A stretch of 64,000 bases of DNA, from assembly GCA_000818945.1 (NCBI GenBank), contig KN805377.1, positions 565,991 through 629,990 on the forward strand, read 5' to 3'. Origin of the DNA: Schizochytrium sp. CCTCC M209059. Lineage: Eukaryota; Sar; Bigyra; Thraustochytrida; Thraustochytriidae. The stretch's first letter is position 1; every line of letters begins with the position of its first letter. The notes beneath the pieces were generated by a model. It was not told the origin of the DNA and ran no database searches. It saw only the letters and a list, made by a program, of their open reading frames with translations. Below, in pieces: positions 48,019 to 57,360 of the stretch. The position numbers and the translations under genes were made by a program.

Positions 48019-48388
48019 ATGCCCGAGACGACCTTTAACGTGGAAATGTCGTGCGGCGGCTGCAGCGGCGCCTGTACCCGTATCCTCAAGAAGATCGATG
48101 GTAAGTAGCTTTCACGTTTCCGCGTTGCACGCACGCACGCATGCACGCACGTACGCGACCCCCTCTTGGTCAAGAGAAGATTTAAAGGCGGGCACCGGGT
48201 TGTACGAAGGGCCTGTTGACTTACAATTTGATCCATTATTTCTGAAAATAGGTGTGGAGGAGGTCGATGCTAGCCTCGAGGATCAGAAGATCACTGTTCA
48301 GCACGATAGCTCCGTGACCGCGGACACCATGTTGGAGGCTCTCCAAAAGTGGGCCCAAAGCTCCGGCAAGAAGGTTTCCAAGGCCTAA
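48019..48388 (+). CDS. ATX1: ATX1/ATOX1-type copper chaperone, one intron
   Basis: Two exons, 48019-48100 and 48252-48388, with a 151-nt GT-AG intron (GATG|GTAAGT ... AAATAG|GT); the junction is phase 1 and restores KKIDGVEEVD. The 72-residue product is a single heavy-metal-associated domain: MSCGGCSGACTRIL carries the MxCxxC copper-binding motif, followed by VEEVDASLEDQKITVQ and an LEALQKW helix, ending KKVSKA. A lysine near the C-terminal loop (SSGKK) matches the conserved Lys of ATX1. It hands Cu(I) to the P-type ATPase of the secretory pathway. The intron contains GCAC repeats. A decayed copy of exon 2 lies 150 bp downstream. Confidence 0.93.
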
Positions 48389-48540
48389 GATAACCTGGCG
48401 ACGGAACGCATGCACCGCCATTACGACCTCGAATTGAATCGAGGATGATGCATGCATTTAAGTAAACACGTCAAAGCAACTAAGGCATTTTCAATCGTTT
48501 TCTCTATCGTGGCGTTGCAACAGATAATAAGATAGGACCT

Positions 48541-48643
48541 TCCCTGATCAGAGAATCACTGTTCAGTTTAGCATGAGACCTATGCAAGCGCGGATATCGT
48601 GCTAGAGGCTCTTCAAAAGAGGATCCAAAGCTTCGGCAACTAG
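48541..48643 (+). pseudogene. Decayed copy of ATX1 exon 2
   Basis: This stretch aligns with 48283-48375 of the functional gene: shared blocks include AATCACTGTTCAG/GATCACTGTTCAG, AGAGGCTCTTCAAAAG against GGAGGCTCTCCAAAAG, and CCAAAGCTTCGGCAA against CCAAAGCTCCGGCAA. In the matching frame the copy has indels and ends in TAG. No copy of exon 1 or of the metal-binding cysteines is seen nearby, so it is a partial tandem duplication and cannot code for a chaperone. Confidence 0.8.
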
Positions 48644-48779
48644 ATATAGTATCGACACCAAACCTAAAGCGACGCCGAGCACTTGCAAGAAGAAGGGCAT
48701 GCTCCATCACTTTATAGGTCACGAACGATCTCATATTCTGTCTTTTCCTTTCAACAGCTACGATACATTACAAGGAAGC

Positions 48780-49605
48780 TCACTTCATTTTTATTAGCTG
48801 CTGACAAATTTGATGCATCAGACGCCCGAGCTCAGCAGGCTCATTTGCATTGACTTCTAAAACGCTAACTTCACGCGGCACGTCCATTTCGTAGCGAATG
48901 TCAGACTCTTTGAGAGGCTCGACATTGGTCCGAGGAAGATTCCGCGAGGTAAAGGCTGAAGGATCGGTACCGCTGCGATGCTGCGGCGTGGCGGTTCGAA
49001 CTTGCGACGAAGTTCGTTTAATGTTGTCCAGTATGATGACTTCGGCGTCCAAGAGGTCGACTTCGTGCAGAACCTTGTGAAGCTCTGCCTTGGCCTCGGG
49101 AAGACGAGCTCGATCTGTGGCATCCACGACAAAAAGAACGACATTCGGTCGAAGGCTCTTGTAAAAATGCCTCCATAGCGGCCGGAGCTGCATGCGATTC
49201 CGCCAAGAATGTCACATCGAACGTCAGAGACATCAATGGTACGAAGAGATCGCGAACAATAGCGGCGCTTCAGAAACGACGCACATATAATTTACCTGCA
49301 AGGTCGAAAATGTGAAATTGAAACTTTGTGCGATTGTAGACCTGCTCGATTACATGATAATTGTATCCTGTTGACGACTTAGTAAGCTCTTGTCCTGGTG
49401 TAGCAAAATGACTTCAAGACAGCGACCTTGGCGTAGAATCCTTCTGTTTTGTTATATACAACGCAGAGGAGGTGCCATATGGCAACGTACCAACTGTTGG
49501 AGAAGACTCGCTAGGTTTGGCTGCGAGGTTGAAGAGAAAAGTCGTCTTGCCCGCACCGTCGAGCCCCACGAGCACCACGCTGTATCTCGACCTCGCGGCG
49601 CCCAT
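48780..49605 (-). CDS. Atypical ARF/ARL-family small GTPase, three exons
   Basis: Exon 1 49605-49491 encodes MGAARSRYSVVLVGLDGAGK and on to SPTVG, with P-loop GLDGAGKTT and switch I threonine. Intron 1 (49490-49368, GT-AG) leads into exon 2 (49367-49296), which gives GYNYHVIEQVYNRTKF then FHIFDLAG, the DxxG switch II start. Exon 3 (about 49200-48780) continues MQLRPLWRHFYKSL, VVLFVVDATDRARL and ends CQQLIKMK. Two oddities: exon 2 is followed by a good GTAAAT donor, but no AG acceptor fits the exon 3 frame; and the guanine-specificity motif NKxD is missing, the site reading VIILDNIKRTS. Gly2 could be myristoylated, as in ARFs. The DLAG and RPLWRHFY pattern resembles ARL family members. Exact subfamily undecided; could be a degenerate gene. 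Confidence 0.7.
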
Positions 49606-50465
49606 GTCCCTGTTCTATTGCGGGAGCGCGCCGAATCACCCGCCCTCCCGCGCCCGGCTTCCGCAGTCAAACGAACGTGCGCGCACGTGTCGAGGAGTTC
49701 GAGGTTTGCCCGCGATTTTGCCTTCTTTCCGTCACTGCAAAAAGTCTGCCGTGTCGGAACGCTCAGCTGGCCAAGCAACCTCAGGCTCGATCAGCTCTGT
49801 CTCAGACGCGGGCCAGCAGCGGCGAATGTCATGATGGCTTCCTAGATATTCGAGCTCTTGTACGCGCGCACAAGACGATCGAGTTGGTGTCGCTCAAAAT
49901 GCGGAATCGAGAGCTCGACGGCACGGTCCCTGGAATCGGGACGGTACCGGCTTTGTCGACCCAATTAAAGTGATCAATCGAAATCCATACGAGAAAGCGT
50001 GCAGAGCTTGACCATTGCGCGCGCGCTGGCGCAGCGCAGGGGCTAGCAGGCGAGGAGAGGCGCGGCGAAGAGAACGGGCACGCTCGCCCCTGCGCGGGCG
50101 GACTCCTGCCTGCTTCGCGGTTTGGTGGAGGTCTTCCGCAGCGACATTTGAGGCGCAAGTGCGCAGAGCACAAGGGGGCCAAGGCGGGCAGCGAGTCTGC
50201 TTCTGTGCCGCCCAGGAGGAACTCCGTCGTTCGAGAGGCGACAAGGACGACGAGGATTGACCGCTGCGGACGCTAGCGCGGGTTTGCGACGATTGTCTTT
50301 GCCCGCCCGCAAGATTTGCCCGCGACGAAAGGGGAGGGAGCGAGTCTGACGAACCCTTTTTTAAGTCGTCAAACTCTGGAAAGATACGAGCGCGCCTAGA
50401 TTCTCAAGGGCCGGAGTAGCACACGACATCTGCAGCAAGGCGACGACACACGCCAATTCGTCAGC
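49606..50465. other. Divergent spacer between ARF-like GTPase and RNF10-like gene
   Basis: About 0.86 kb of promoter sequence without a recognisable gene; GC-rich frames here are not protein-like. Confidence 0.55.
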
Positions 50466-50647
50466 ATGAGTCGCAAGGCCGAAGCAAGAGGCATGCTCCC
50501 TCGGGGCGGAAACGTCTGCGACTACGAGTATTATGATGATGTTCAAGTCGACTTGCATGATGATGCAGACAATTCGCGAGGCGGCGGCGGAGGAGGAGGA
50601 GGAGATGGAGGGGGAGGAAGCCGGAATGCACAGGGGGCGCAAACATC

Positions 50648-50679
<32 letters not shown>

Positions 50680-52604
50680 CACAGAACTCGCGCAACAGCA
50701 ACAGACAACAACACCAACAACAGCAGCGAAGGAATAAGCAGCGTCGAGGCCACGGCCAGCATCAGCGCAATCGACGAACAGGGGGCTCAAATGGAGCGGA
50801 CTACGGGGCAATATCCCTCGCATTTACGCGCGAGGACTTTGTCAAGGCAAATTTTGGCTTCTGCTTGCACCCGCAAACGACATCTTCCTCTCTGCGTGGA
50901 CAAGACTCCCTCGAGTGGGACGAGGTCGAGTCTGTCTCGGTGAAGTCAGACGAGCCCGTGGTGTGCCCCCTGTGCTTGGACCAGGTACGCGCTCCGCGAA
51001 TTACTACATGCGGACACATCTTTTGCTGCGTGTGCATGTATCGCCTCTTTATGCACGCATCCAATACCTGGGAACATTGCCCCCTGTGCCAATCCTTCAT
51101 TTGCGAAAAGGATCTACGCCGCATCTCAAGCATCGAAATTATCCCCAAGGTTGCAGTCGGCGACCAGATAGACTTGGTCCTTTTGACACGACCGCGCGCT
51201 GGAATTGTACCTGTCGCCCTCGAGAGTAAAGGTGGTGACTTTGCGCAGCGCCGACTACCCTCTGTTCACACCCGGCGTGCCACCTTTTCACGATTTGCCA
51301 TCGAGACCAAGGAAAATGTCACTCGTGTAGGCGAGCGTGATTTGAACGATTTGCGCTACCTCATGAATGAGGCGCAGGCCTTCAATGACTCCTTTGGATC
51401 CGAGCTCATCAAGCGCGCTTACGCCAACGTCAGTGGAACTATGCAGCGGTGGGCAGCACCCAAAGCTCAAGAATCCTCGCATGATTTGCGTTGCACTGTG
51501 CCAATACCCCGGGCCGGGGCAAACGCGGCCACGGGTCCGTCAAGTGCTAGCACTACAGGTGGGCGACGTGGCGGCGGTGGCGGGAGCTCGGCGGTAGGCA
51601 AGCTCGACCAGCCCGAAGAAGACGTTCAATTTTATCAAATTGCCGACGCTCGATACGTGTTCCTGGACTCCTTTGTCGTCAAGTGTCTCGCGCATCAGTT
51701 TGGCGCGGACAAGACCCAGTTCCCACCCCGACTTGAAAAGGTTCGCGTGGTGAATGTAGAGAATATTGTCCTCACGCCCGAGGTGGTCAAACGGAACTCG
51801 TACCTCGTGCACGTCCCCATTCATGCAAACCTGTACCTTGTGGAGATCGATCTGCAAGAGATTCTTTCTGCGGAAACCTTGGAAGTTTTTCGCGAGGAAA
51901 TCGCCAGTCGTGCACGCCGCCGCGCGGCAAAGCTCAAGGCGGAGCGACGCCATGAGAAGCAGATCAGTGAAAAGCTCAAGCGTATGAGTTTGCGCGGGCC
52001 TCTTGAGAGCAATCTTGGTTACAGCATCGACTACCGTCAGTACATGGAGCAGCGCAAGCGTCAGGAGGAACAGATCCAGCGCGAGCTTGCGCACGCCTTT
52101 GAAGCATCTCTCACGGGCGATATGGTATCAGAAGAAGAGATTAATGCCATGCTCGATTCAGCAAGCGCGCAGCAGTCGAATGGTATCTGGGGATCGGCGC
52201 AGCAGCATATTGGATCCTTCGCCTCGATTGTCAATAGCCAAAGCCACTTCCCGGAACTGTCTTCGTCTCCGCCGACAACGAATCTCTCAACGTCTCCGCA
52301 GTCGTCCTACTCTTTGTCGTCTTCGCCGGGCGGTGGCAACGGATTGTCGTCGACAGCGTCAAAGACTGGCTGGGCGACACTTTCGGCGCCCAAGCCTCCC
52401 ACAACATCGCAGCACGCGCGGACACTAGTGCCGGGTGGACTTGCACCTGGAACTGGGGCAACGTCGGCGGAGAGTGGCCCATTGCAAGGTCCGCAAGGCG
52501 CGCAAGGGGCCGCTCCTCAGGAAGCTCGTTCAAAGGGTAAGAACAAGTCCAAGAACAGCAAGAAGGCCGTGCTTTTGAGCACGGCAGGTCGTCGTGGCCG
52601 CTGA
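50466..52604 (+). CDS. RNF10-like RING-finger E3 ubiquitin ligase
   Basis: A 712-residue intronless protein. The N-terminus is low-complexity: a Gly run (about 40-55), a polyQ run encoded by CAG (about 62-75) and Asn/Gln/Arg-rich sequence. A C3HC4 RING sits at about residues 167-210: VVCPLCLDQVRAPRITTCGH then IFCCVCMYRL and HCPLCQSFICEKDLRRI, the arrangement of RNF10 (Mag2/Dmr-type). Preceded by FGFCLHPQ, which resembles the RNF10 region that binds MEOX2/SAP complexes only loosely. RNF10 family ligases ubiquitylate 40S ribosomal proteins on stalled ribosomes; conservation of that role is inferred. A coiled basic region (about 480-535) and a Ser/Gly-rich tail ending KNKSKNSKK complete the protein. 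Confidence 0.88.
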
Positions 52605-53233
52605 CTACTGGGTCGATGGCCATGCACCCGCCCAATCAATTATCCATCCATCCATTCATTCACACACACCACACGACACGCTCTTGTCCTTCTTCTCTTT
52701 TTCTTTTCTATAACCACGGTCTAGAGTGTGTACATTTCTTCTTTACCCTTCGTCTCCTGCTTGTCGTTTCGGTGCGATGGAACAGCGTCGCTTCCTTTAG
52801 CAAAAGAGAATTCGTCTGTTTGAGGCGCAATTGAAATAGGGGAAGAAGCGTGAGAACACAATTGTGGGTCTAGGTAGTAATATCAAATCTGTTGATGGAT
52901 GAGCGTGCTGGATATTATACGCCTCTTGAAGTTGTGTGCACGTGACTTGATTTCTGGTTTCTAGCAGCAGCGGCGGCAGCAGCAGCAGTGGTGGGGCAGT
53001 GGCAGCGGCAAAAGTGCTTGCGAGTGCGCCAGTTCGTCTCGGGTCGAGCGTCGGAGAGCAATGTACTGATTGACATACGCTCCTGCACGAGCTCTTCCGT
53101 CCCTTCGAAACGCTTGCACGCTCGCTAGCCTACTGTTCGTATTGTCTGATCATCAAAGAGTCCCAAGGCAGAACAGAACCCAACGATAGATTCGCTCTAC
53201 AATTCGTGTTGGTCTTGTTTGATCAAACAGCAA
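52605..53233. other. Convergent spacer between RNF10-like and acidic-protein genes
   Basis: 3' flanks with CATTCATTC-type and CAGCAG/GGCAGCAGC repeats (about 52640-52665 and 52965-52990). No gene recognised. Confidence 0.55.
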
Positions 53234-53846
53234 TTACTCGCCGTCTTCGTCGTCGTCGTCGTCGACTTTACGCTTCTTTTGTGTATGTGCCGCATCGTCG
53301 TCGTCGTCATCGTCATCGTCGCCACCGTCGTCGTTGTCGTCGTCGTCGTCGTCGCCGCCGTCATCATCGTCATCATCACCGCCGTCGTCATTGTCGTTGT
53401 CATCCTCTTCCTCTTCCTCATCATCGTTGTCGTTGTTGGCGTTTCCGCCTTCTGCGGCATCATCATCATCGTCATCGTCATCGTCGCCATCGTCGTCATC
53501 ACCGTCGACGTTGTCGTTACCTTCTTCGCCATCGAAATCTTCGTCATCCTCATCATCCTCGTCGTTGTTGAAGTCTTGCTGAACGAGCGACTTCAAGCCG
53601 AGCTCCTCCTCTCCGTCATCATCATCGCCATCTTCTTCTTCTTCTTCTTCTTCTTCTTCGTCGTCGTTGTCGTTATCATTTCCGTTATTGTCCTCCTCCC
53701 CGTCGTCATCGTCGTCGTCGTCGTCGTCGTTGTTGTCGTCGTCGTCGCCGCCGTCGTCCTCATCGTTATCGTTGCCGGCCTGACCCGCACCTTCTTCGTC
53801 ATTTCCATCACCGTCGTCGTCCTCCTCATTTTCCTCCTCCTCCTCC

Positions 53847-53877
<31 letters not shown>

Positions 53878-54070
53878 CTCCTCCGGCATTCACGTTGTCG
53901 TCATCGGCGCCGTCGTCGTTGTCCTCGTCGTCCTCCTCTTCGTCGTCATCGGCCTTCGGGTCGCCGCCGTCCTCCTCCTCGTCGTCGTCGCCGTCCTCCT
54001 CGACGCCCACGTCGCCATCCTCCTGCTCCTCCTCCTCCTCCTCCACGCGGTCCTCCTCGTTGTCGCTCAT
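53234..54070 (-). CDS. Hyperacidic, nuclear-type low-complexity protein (278 aa)
   Basis: An ATG-to-TAA frame of 278 codons, most of them Asp or Glu, with Gly, Asn and a few Ala. It begins MSDNEEDRVEEEEEEQED. One short non-acidic segment, LGLKSLVQQDF, lies near the middle. Close to the end comes QKKRKVDDDDDEDGE, where KKRKV is a classical monopartite nuclear localisation signal. Composition resembles prothymosin-, nucleoplasmin-tail- or histone-chaperone-type acidic proteins. The opposite strand has a long poly-Val frame, an artefact of the same GAC/GAT codons. No folded domain and no homologue is recognisable, so it is called on start, stop and NLS only; it could instead be a transcribed microsatellite region. 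Confidence 0.5.
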
Positions 54071-54132
54071 GGTGTCCGGCTTCTCGCCTAACTAACCTCC
54101 GCCAGCTGCACCTGCGCCTGCTTCACCGCGGC

Positions 54133-54168
<36 letters not shown>
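54133..54168. repeat. (CTG)n microsatellite
   Basis: About twelve CTG units, 60-100 bp upstream of the acidic-protein start codon, so probably in its 5' UTR. Confidence 0.93.
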
Positions 54169-54169
<1 letters not shown>

Positions 54170-54653
54170 GCCGCGACTGCTGCCGCCGCGACTGCTGCGA
54201 GGGCGGGCTGCGCGCGCTGCGAGGGCCGGGCTGCGGTCGCGGCTCGCGCGGCGGCGAGGGCGGGCGGACGCGGGGTCTCGATCGAGCTCTGGCGCCAAAA
54301 AGCTGCGCGGGCAGGCAGAAGATTTTTTCCAAGCCGCCTTTTCCTCCCTTCTCCCTTTCCCTCGCGATCTATACCGTGTTTTGGCACGGCGCGGGAAAGT
54401 CGACCTTTCCGCGCGGTGAATGAATCTTTCCTTTCCGCCGCGGCGCACGGACCGAAGTAGGCTAGTACCAGGGGGGGAGGAAGGGAGCGACGGGGAGAGC
54501 GGAGACGCGGAGGAGGAAACGGGGGAGAAGGCGAGAGGGGCAAGTGGAGGAGACATGATCGGGAGGCGACAAAGCTTGGCTCTGCCAAAGTGGTCGGTGG
54601 ATGGGAATGTGAGTGTGACGAAGAAGATGCTTATGGCGATAGGTCTTTGGCAG

Positions 54654-54740
54654 GCCATGCCATACGCCATGCCATACGCCATACGCCTTTCCATGCCGTA
54701 CGCCATGCTATACGCCATGCCATACGCTATTCCATGGCAT
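54654..54740. repeat. CATGCCATACGC minisatellite
   Basis: About seven imperfect copies of a 12-bp unit, CATGCCATACGC, with variants CATACGCCTTTC and CATGCTATACGC. Confidence 0.9.
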
Positions 54741-55194
54741 GCAAGATTGAAGGTTCGCGATCTCCGCTGGGGGAGACATGAAGTTGCTCGCTGACCTGGG
54801 ACTGGCCGCGTATGAATCCTGTATACAACGAGTCATGGATGGCAAGGACAAAATGAAGATCTGAAGTAAGGGCAAAGCTAAACATCGCTCAAAACGTCGA
54901 CTTGCATCATGGTAAACTTCGGGAATGCTCACCCTTCGACCTCACACACACACAGCACTTGGTCAGACTAAACTAGCTGAGATCCTCCCTCCGGCTCCCT
55001 GTTCCCTCTCTCTCCCGATCTCGTCCAGCTTCACTTGCGTTGCTGCGCCGGGACGCTGCCAGCCCTCATTGCTACCTCCTGCCATGCCAGTCCTTGACGT
55101 GCGCAACTCGCAGGCAACAACACACCCACCCACTCAAGGGACGGTATAACCTCATCAAAACTCAAACCTGAAGTCTTTGCAATCTTGGTGGACG

Positions 55195-57057
55195 ATGATG
55201 GGACCGCGCGTAGGCCTCCTCGTGCTGGCGCTGGCGCTCGCCGTCGGTCTGCTGAGCCTTGTCCGCGAGCCGGACGTGAGCGTGAACGATGCTACTACGC
55301 GAGTCGGCGATGGCGCCTACGATCTTGAGCTGCTCGTGTCTCCAAGCTTGACGGGCTGGCCGCTCAAGGTCGTCACGAAGGTCATCACGGCGTCGCCGTT
55401 CGGGCCTCTCATCCTGCGTCTACTCATCAACGACATGGGACTGCACATGGTGCGCGAATTCGCAGCGCAGCTGCCTCGCTTGGCTCCAATGTACTACCCA
55501 ATGATTCGAATCAAGAATGACGAAAAGGCCGCCATTGCCGCAGAGACGCTCTCGGATGTCGAACTGGCCATGGTCCAAGAAGGCATCCCTTCAAAGGAGT
55601 CAAGCGCAGCTGGCTATTTCACCGCCTACGACTACCGTCGGGCGTATCTTGCCGGACACATGGATCCGTCCCGCGCAATGGAGGCGGTGATCCGTGGTGT
55701 CGAGCGCCTTGATCCGCATCTACGAATGTTTTCTGCCTTCGACAAGGAAGACGTGAGGACGCAAGCGCAAGCCTCGGCCGCGCGGTGGAAGGCTGGGGAG
55801 CCGCTCAGTGTCCTGGACGGTGTACCCGTCACCATCAAGGACATGATCGAGGTCAAAGGTCAACCGCTGACGAATGGCGGCACCGTGGTTGAGATCCCAG
55901 ATCGCGACGACGAGATTGTGCGACGACTTCGGGCCAAAGGCGCTATCATTCTGGGTCTCACGGTCATGCCCGAGGGAGGTGTCACCCCTCTTGGTTACAA
56001 TGCTCATTTGGACGGCACATTCAATCCCTACAATGTGACGCGATATTCTGGAGGCAGCTCGAGCGGCTGCGCCGTTGCGGTCGCATCTGGCATTTCGCCC
56101 ATCTGTATCGGTTTTGACGGTGGCGGTAGTATTCGTGTGCCCTCAGCCATGTCGGGAGTCTTTGGTCTCGCCACGGGCTTTGGGCGCATTCCTTTTGACC
56201 TTGGCCTTGCGCTCACCACCATCAAGTCGGGGCCCATAGCGGCATCAAGTGCCGACGTCGCGGTTGCCTATTCTATCCTGGCCGAGGACCCTGATCCCGA
56301 GCACTTTTATGCCCAACTCTACGATGGCGGGAACGGTGGCATGCCGCCAGCAACGCTTGCTGGTGTCTCGCAGACAGACCGTCTTGATGGCGTTCGTATC
56401 GGCGTATACTGGGACCACTTTCGCGACGCAGACCCAGAGATCGTGCGCTCTTGTGAGGACGCTCTCGGCGCTCTCGAGGCTCTTGGTGCAACTATTGTCA
56501 ACGTCACGATCCCGCACCTACGTATCATGAGCATGGCGCATGCTTCCAAGATTCTTACCGAGTTTGCCATGCTTTGGGATCTCCCTTACAGCTCAGGAAA
56601 TGTAACCATGGAGGCGAACACGCTCATCACGATCGCAATCGGCAAGACGTTGACCGCAAACGAGATCTTGGCTGGCGAGCGGGTGCGGCACTGGGCCATG
56701 GACATGATTCGCGGTCTCTACGCGGAGCATCGTCTTGACGCGATCATGTCGCCCAGCACAGGCGTTCGAGTGCCCGTAATTCCGGCTGACTCGCGCAAGA
56801 TTGGTGAGAGCAACAACCCTCTCGTGCTTCAAGTAATGAAGTACATCTTTACGGCCAATCTTCTCGGCATGCCGGGGATGGCTGTCCCGGTGGGATACGA
56901 CTCGGATGGTTTGCCCCTGAGCGCGCATATGCTCGGCTTGCATTGGCACGAGCATCGCATCATGCGTCTCTCTTTTGCACTTGAAAAGCACTATCTGAAG
57001 CGCCGTGCTCCGCCAAAGGAGAACTTTTTCAATCTTCGCGAGGAGCTGAAATTGTAA
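55195..57057 (+). CDS. FAAH-like amidase (amidase-signature family), membrane-anchored or secreted
   Basis: A 620-residue protein from the first ATG (a second ATG follows immediately). It starts with MMGPRVGLLVLALALAVGLL, a signal peptide or N-terminal membrane anchor. The amidase-signature triad is intact: K215 (VTIKDMIEV), the cis-Ser S288 in GGSSSG and nucleophile S312 in FDGGGSIRVP. The 24-residue spacing of the two serines is the same as in mammalian FAAH, and the position of the membrane anchor also fits. FAAH-type enzymes hydrolyse fatty-acid amides such as N-acylethanolamines; the substrate is inferred. N-terminal 100 residues have an amphipathic region before the catalytic core. Tail-to-tail with the SDP1-type lipase. 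Confidence 0.93.
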   Translation: MMGPRVGLLVLALALAVGLLSLVREPDVSVNDATTRVGDGAYDLELLVSPSLTGWPLKVVTKVITASPFGPLILRLLINDMGLHMVREFAAQLPRLAPMYYPMIRIKNDEKAAIAAETLSDVELAMVQEGIPSKESSAAGYFTAYDYRRAYLAGHMDPSRAMEAVIRGVERLDPHLRMFSAFDKEDVRTQAQASAARWKAGEPLSVLDGVPVTIKDMIEVKGQPLTNGGTVVEIPDRDDEIVRRLRAKGAIILGLTVMPEGGVTPLGYNAHLDGTFNPYNVTRYSGGSSSGCAVAVASGISPICIGFDGGGSIRVPSAMSGVFGLATGFGRIPFDLGLALTTIKSGPIAASSADVAVAYSILAEDPDPEHFYAQLYDGGNGGMPPATLAGVSQTDRLDGVRIGVYWDHFRDADPEIVRSCEDALGALEALGATIVNVTIPHLRIMSMAHASKILTEFAMLWDLPYSSGNVTMEANTLITIAIGKTLTANEILAGERVRHWAMDMIRGLYAEHRLDAIMSPSTGVRVPVIPADSRKIGESNNPLVLQVMKYIFTANLLGMPGMAVPVGYDSDGLPLSAHMLGLHWHEHRIMRLSFALEKHYLKRRAPPKENFFNLREELKL

Positions 57058-57360
57058 AAAAATAACATTATAAAAATGTCGAGACGCGGATCTCTCTCAG
57101 TCTCTCTCAGCAGGCATTGCATCAACATATAAATTCATTTCGTGCGTGTAGATCTTAAAAAACCATGAGCGGCTTGCGTCTCCACTTCAATTGAGAACCT
57201 AGGCCTAGGCCTTGGCTCTGTCTAGATATAATTTGGCCGCAACGAGAGTAGGTCTCGGTAACAATGGACATCAGTTCTCGCTTGCTGGCTGACTTGCCAA
57301 CATAGCAGATCTTGCATTCGCGAACGAGACGTTGCTAGTGGCTGACTCGCCAAACGAGAC
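57058..57360. other. Convergent spacer with a double AGGCCT motif
   Basis: 303 bp between amidase and lipase stop codons. It contains CCTAGGCCTAGGCCTTGG at about 57198-57213 and TCTCTCAGTCTCTCTC near 57090. No gene. Confidence 0.6.

Larger units (their letters stand above)
54071..55194. other. Divergent spacer between acidic-protein and amidase genes, repeat-rich
   Basis: 1.1 kb with a CTG microsatellite and a 12-bp minisatellite, both listed. CACACACACAC near 54940. The promoters of both neighbours lie here. No credible gene. Confidence 0.6.

Noticed and set aside
53219..54091. Long plus-strand frame of mostly Val/Ile/Leu opposite the acidic protein
   Set aside because: It is the antisense reading of GAC/GAT/GAG codons; the minus-strand frame has ATG, stop and an NLS, while this one has no family features.
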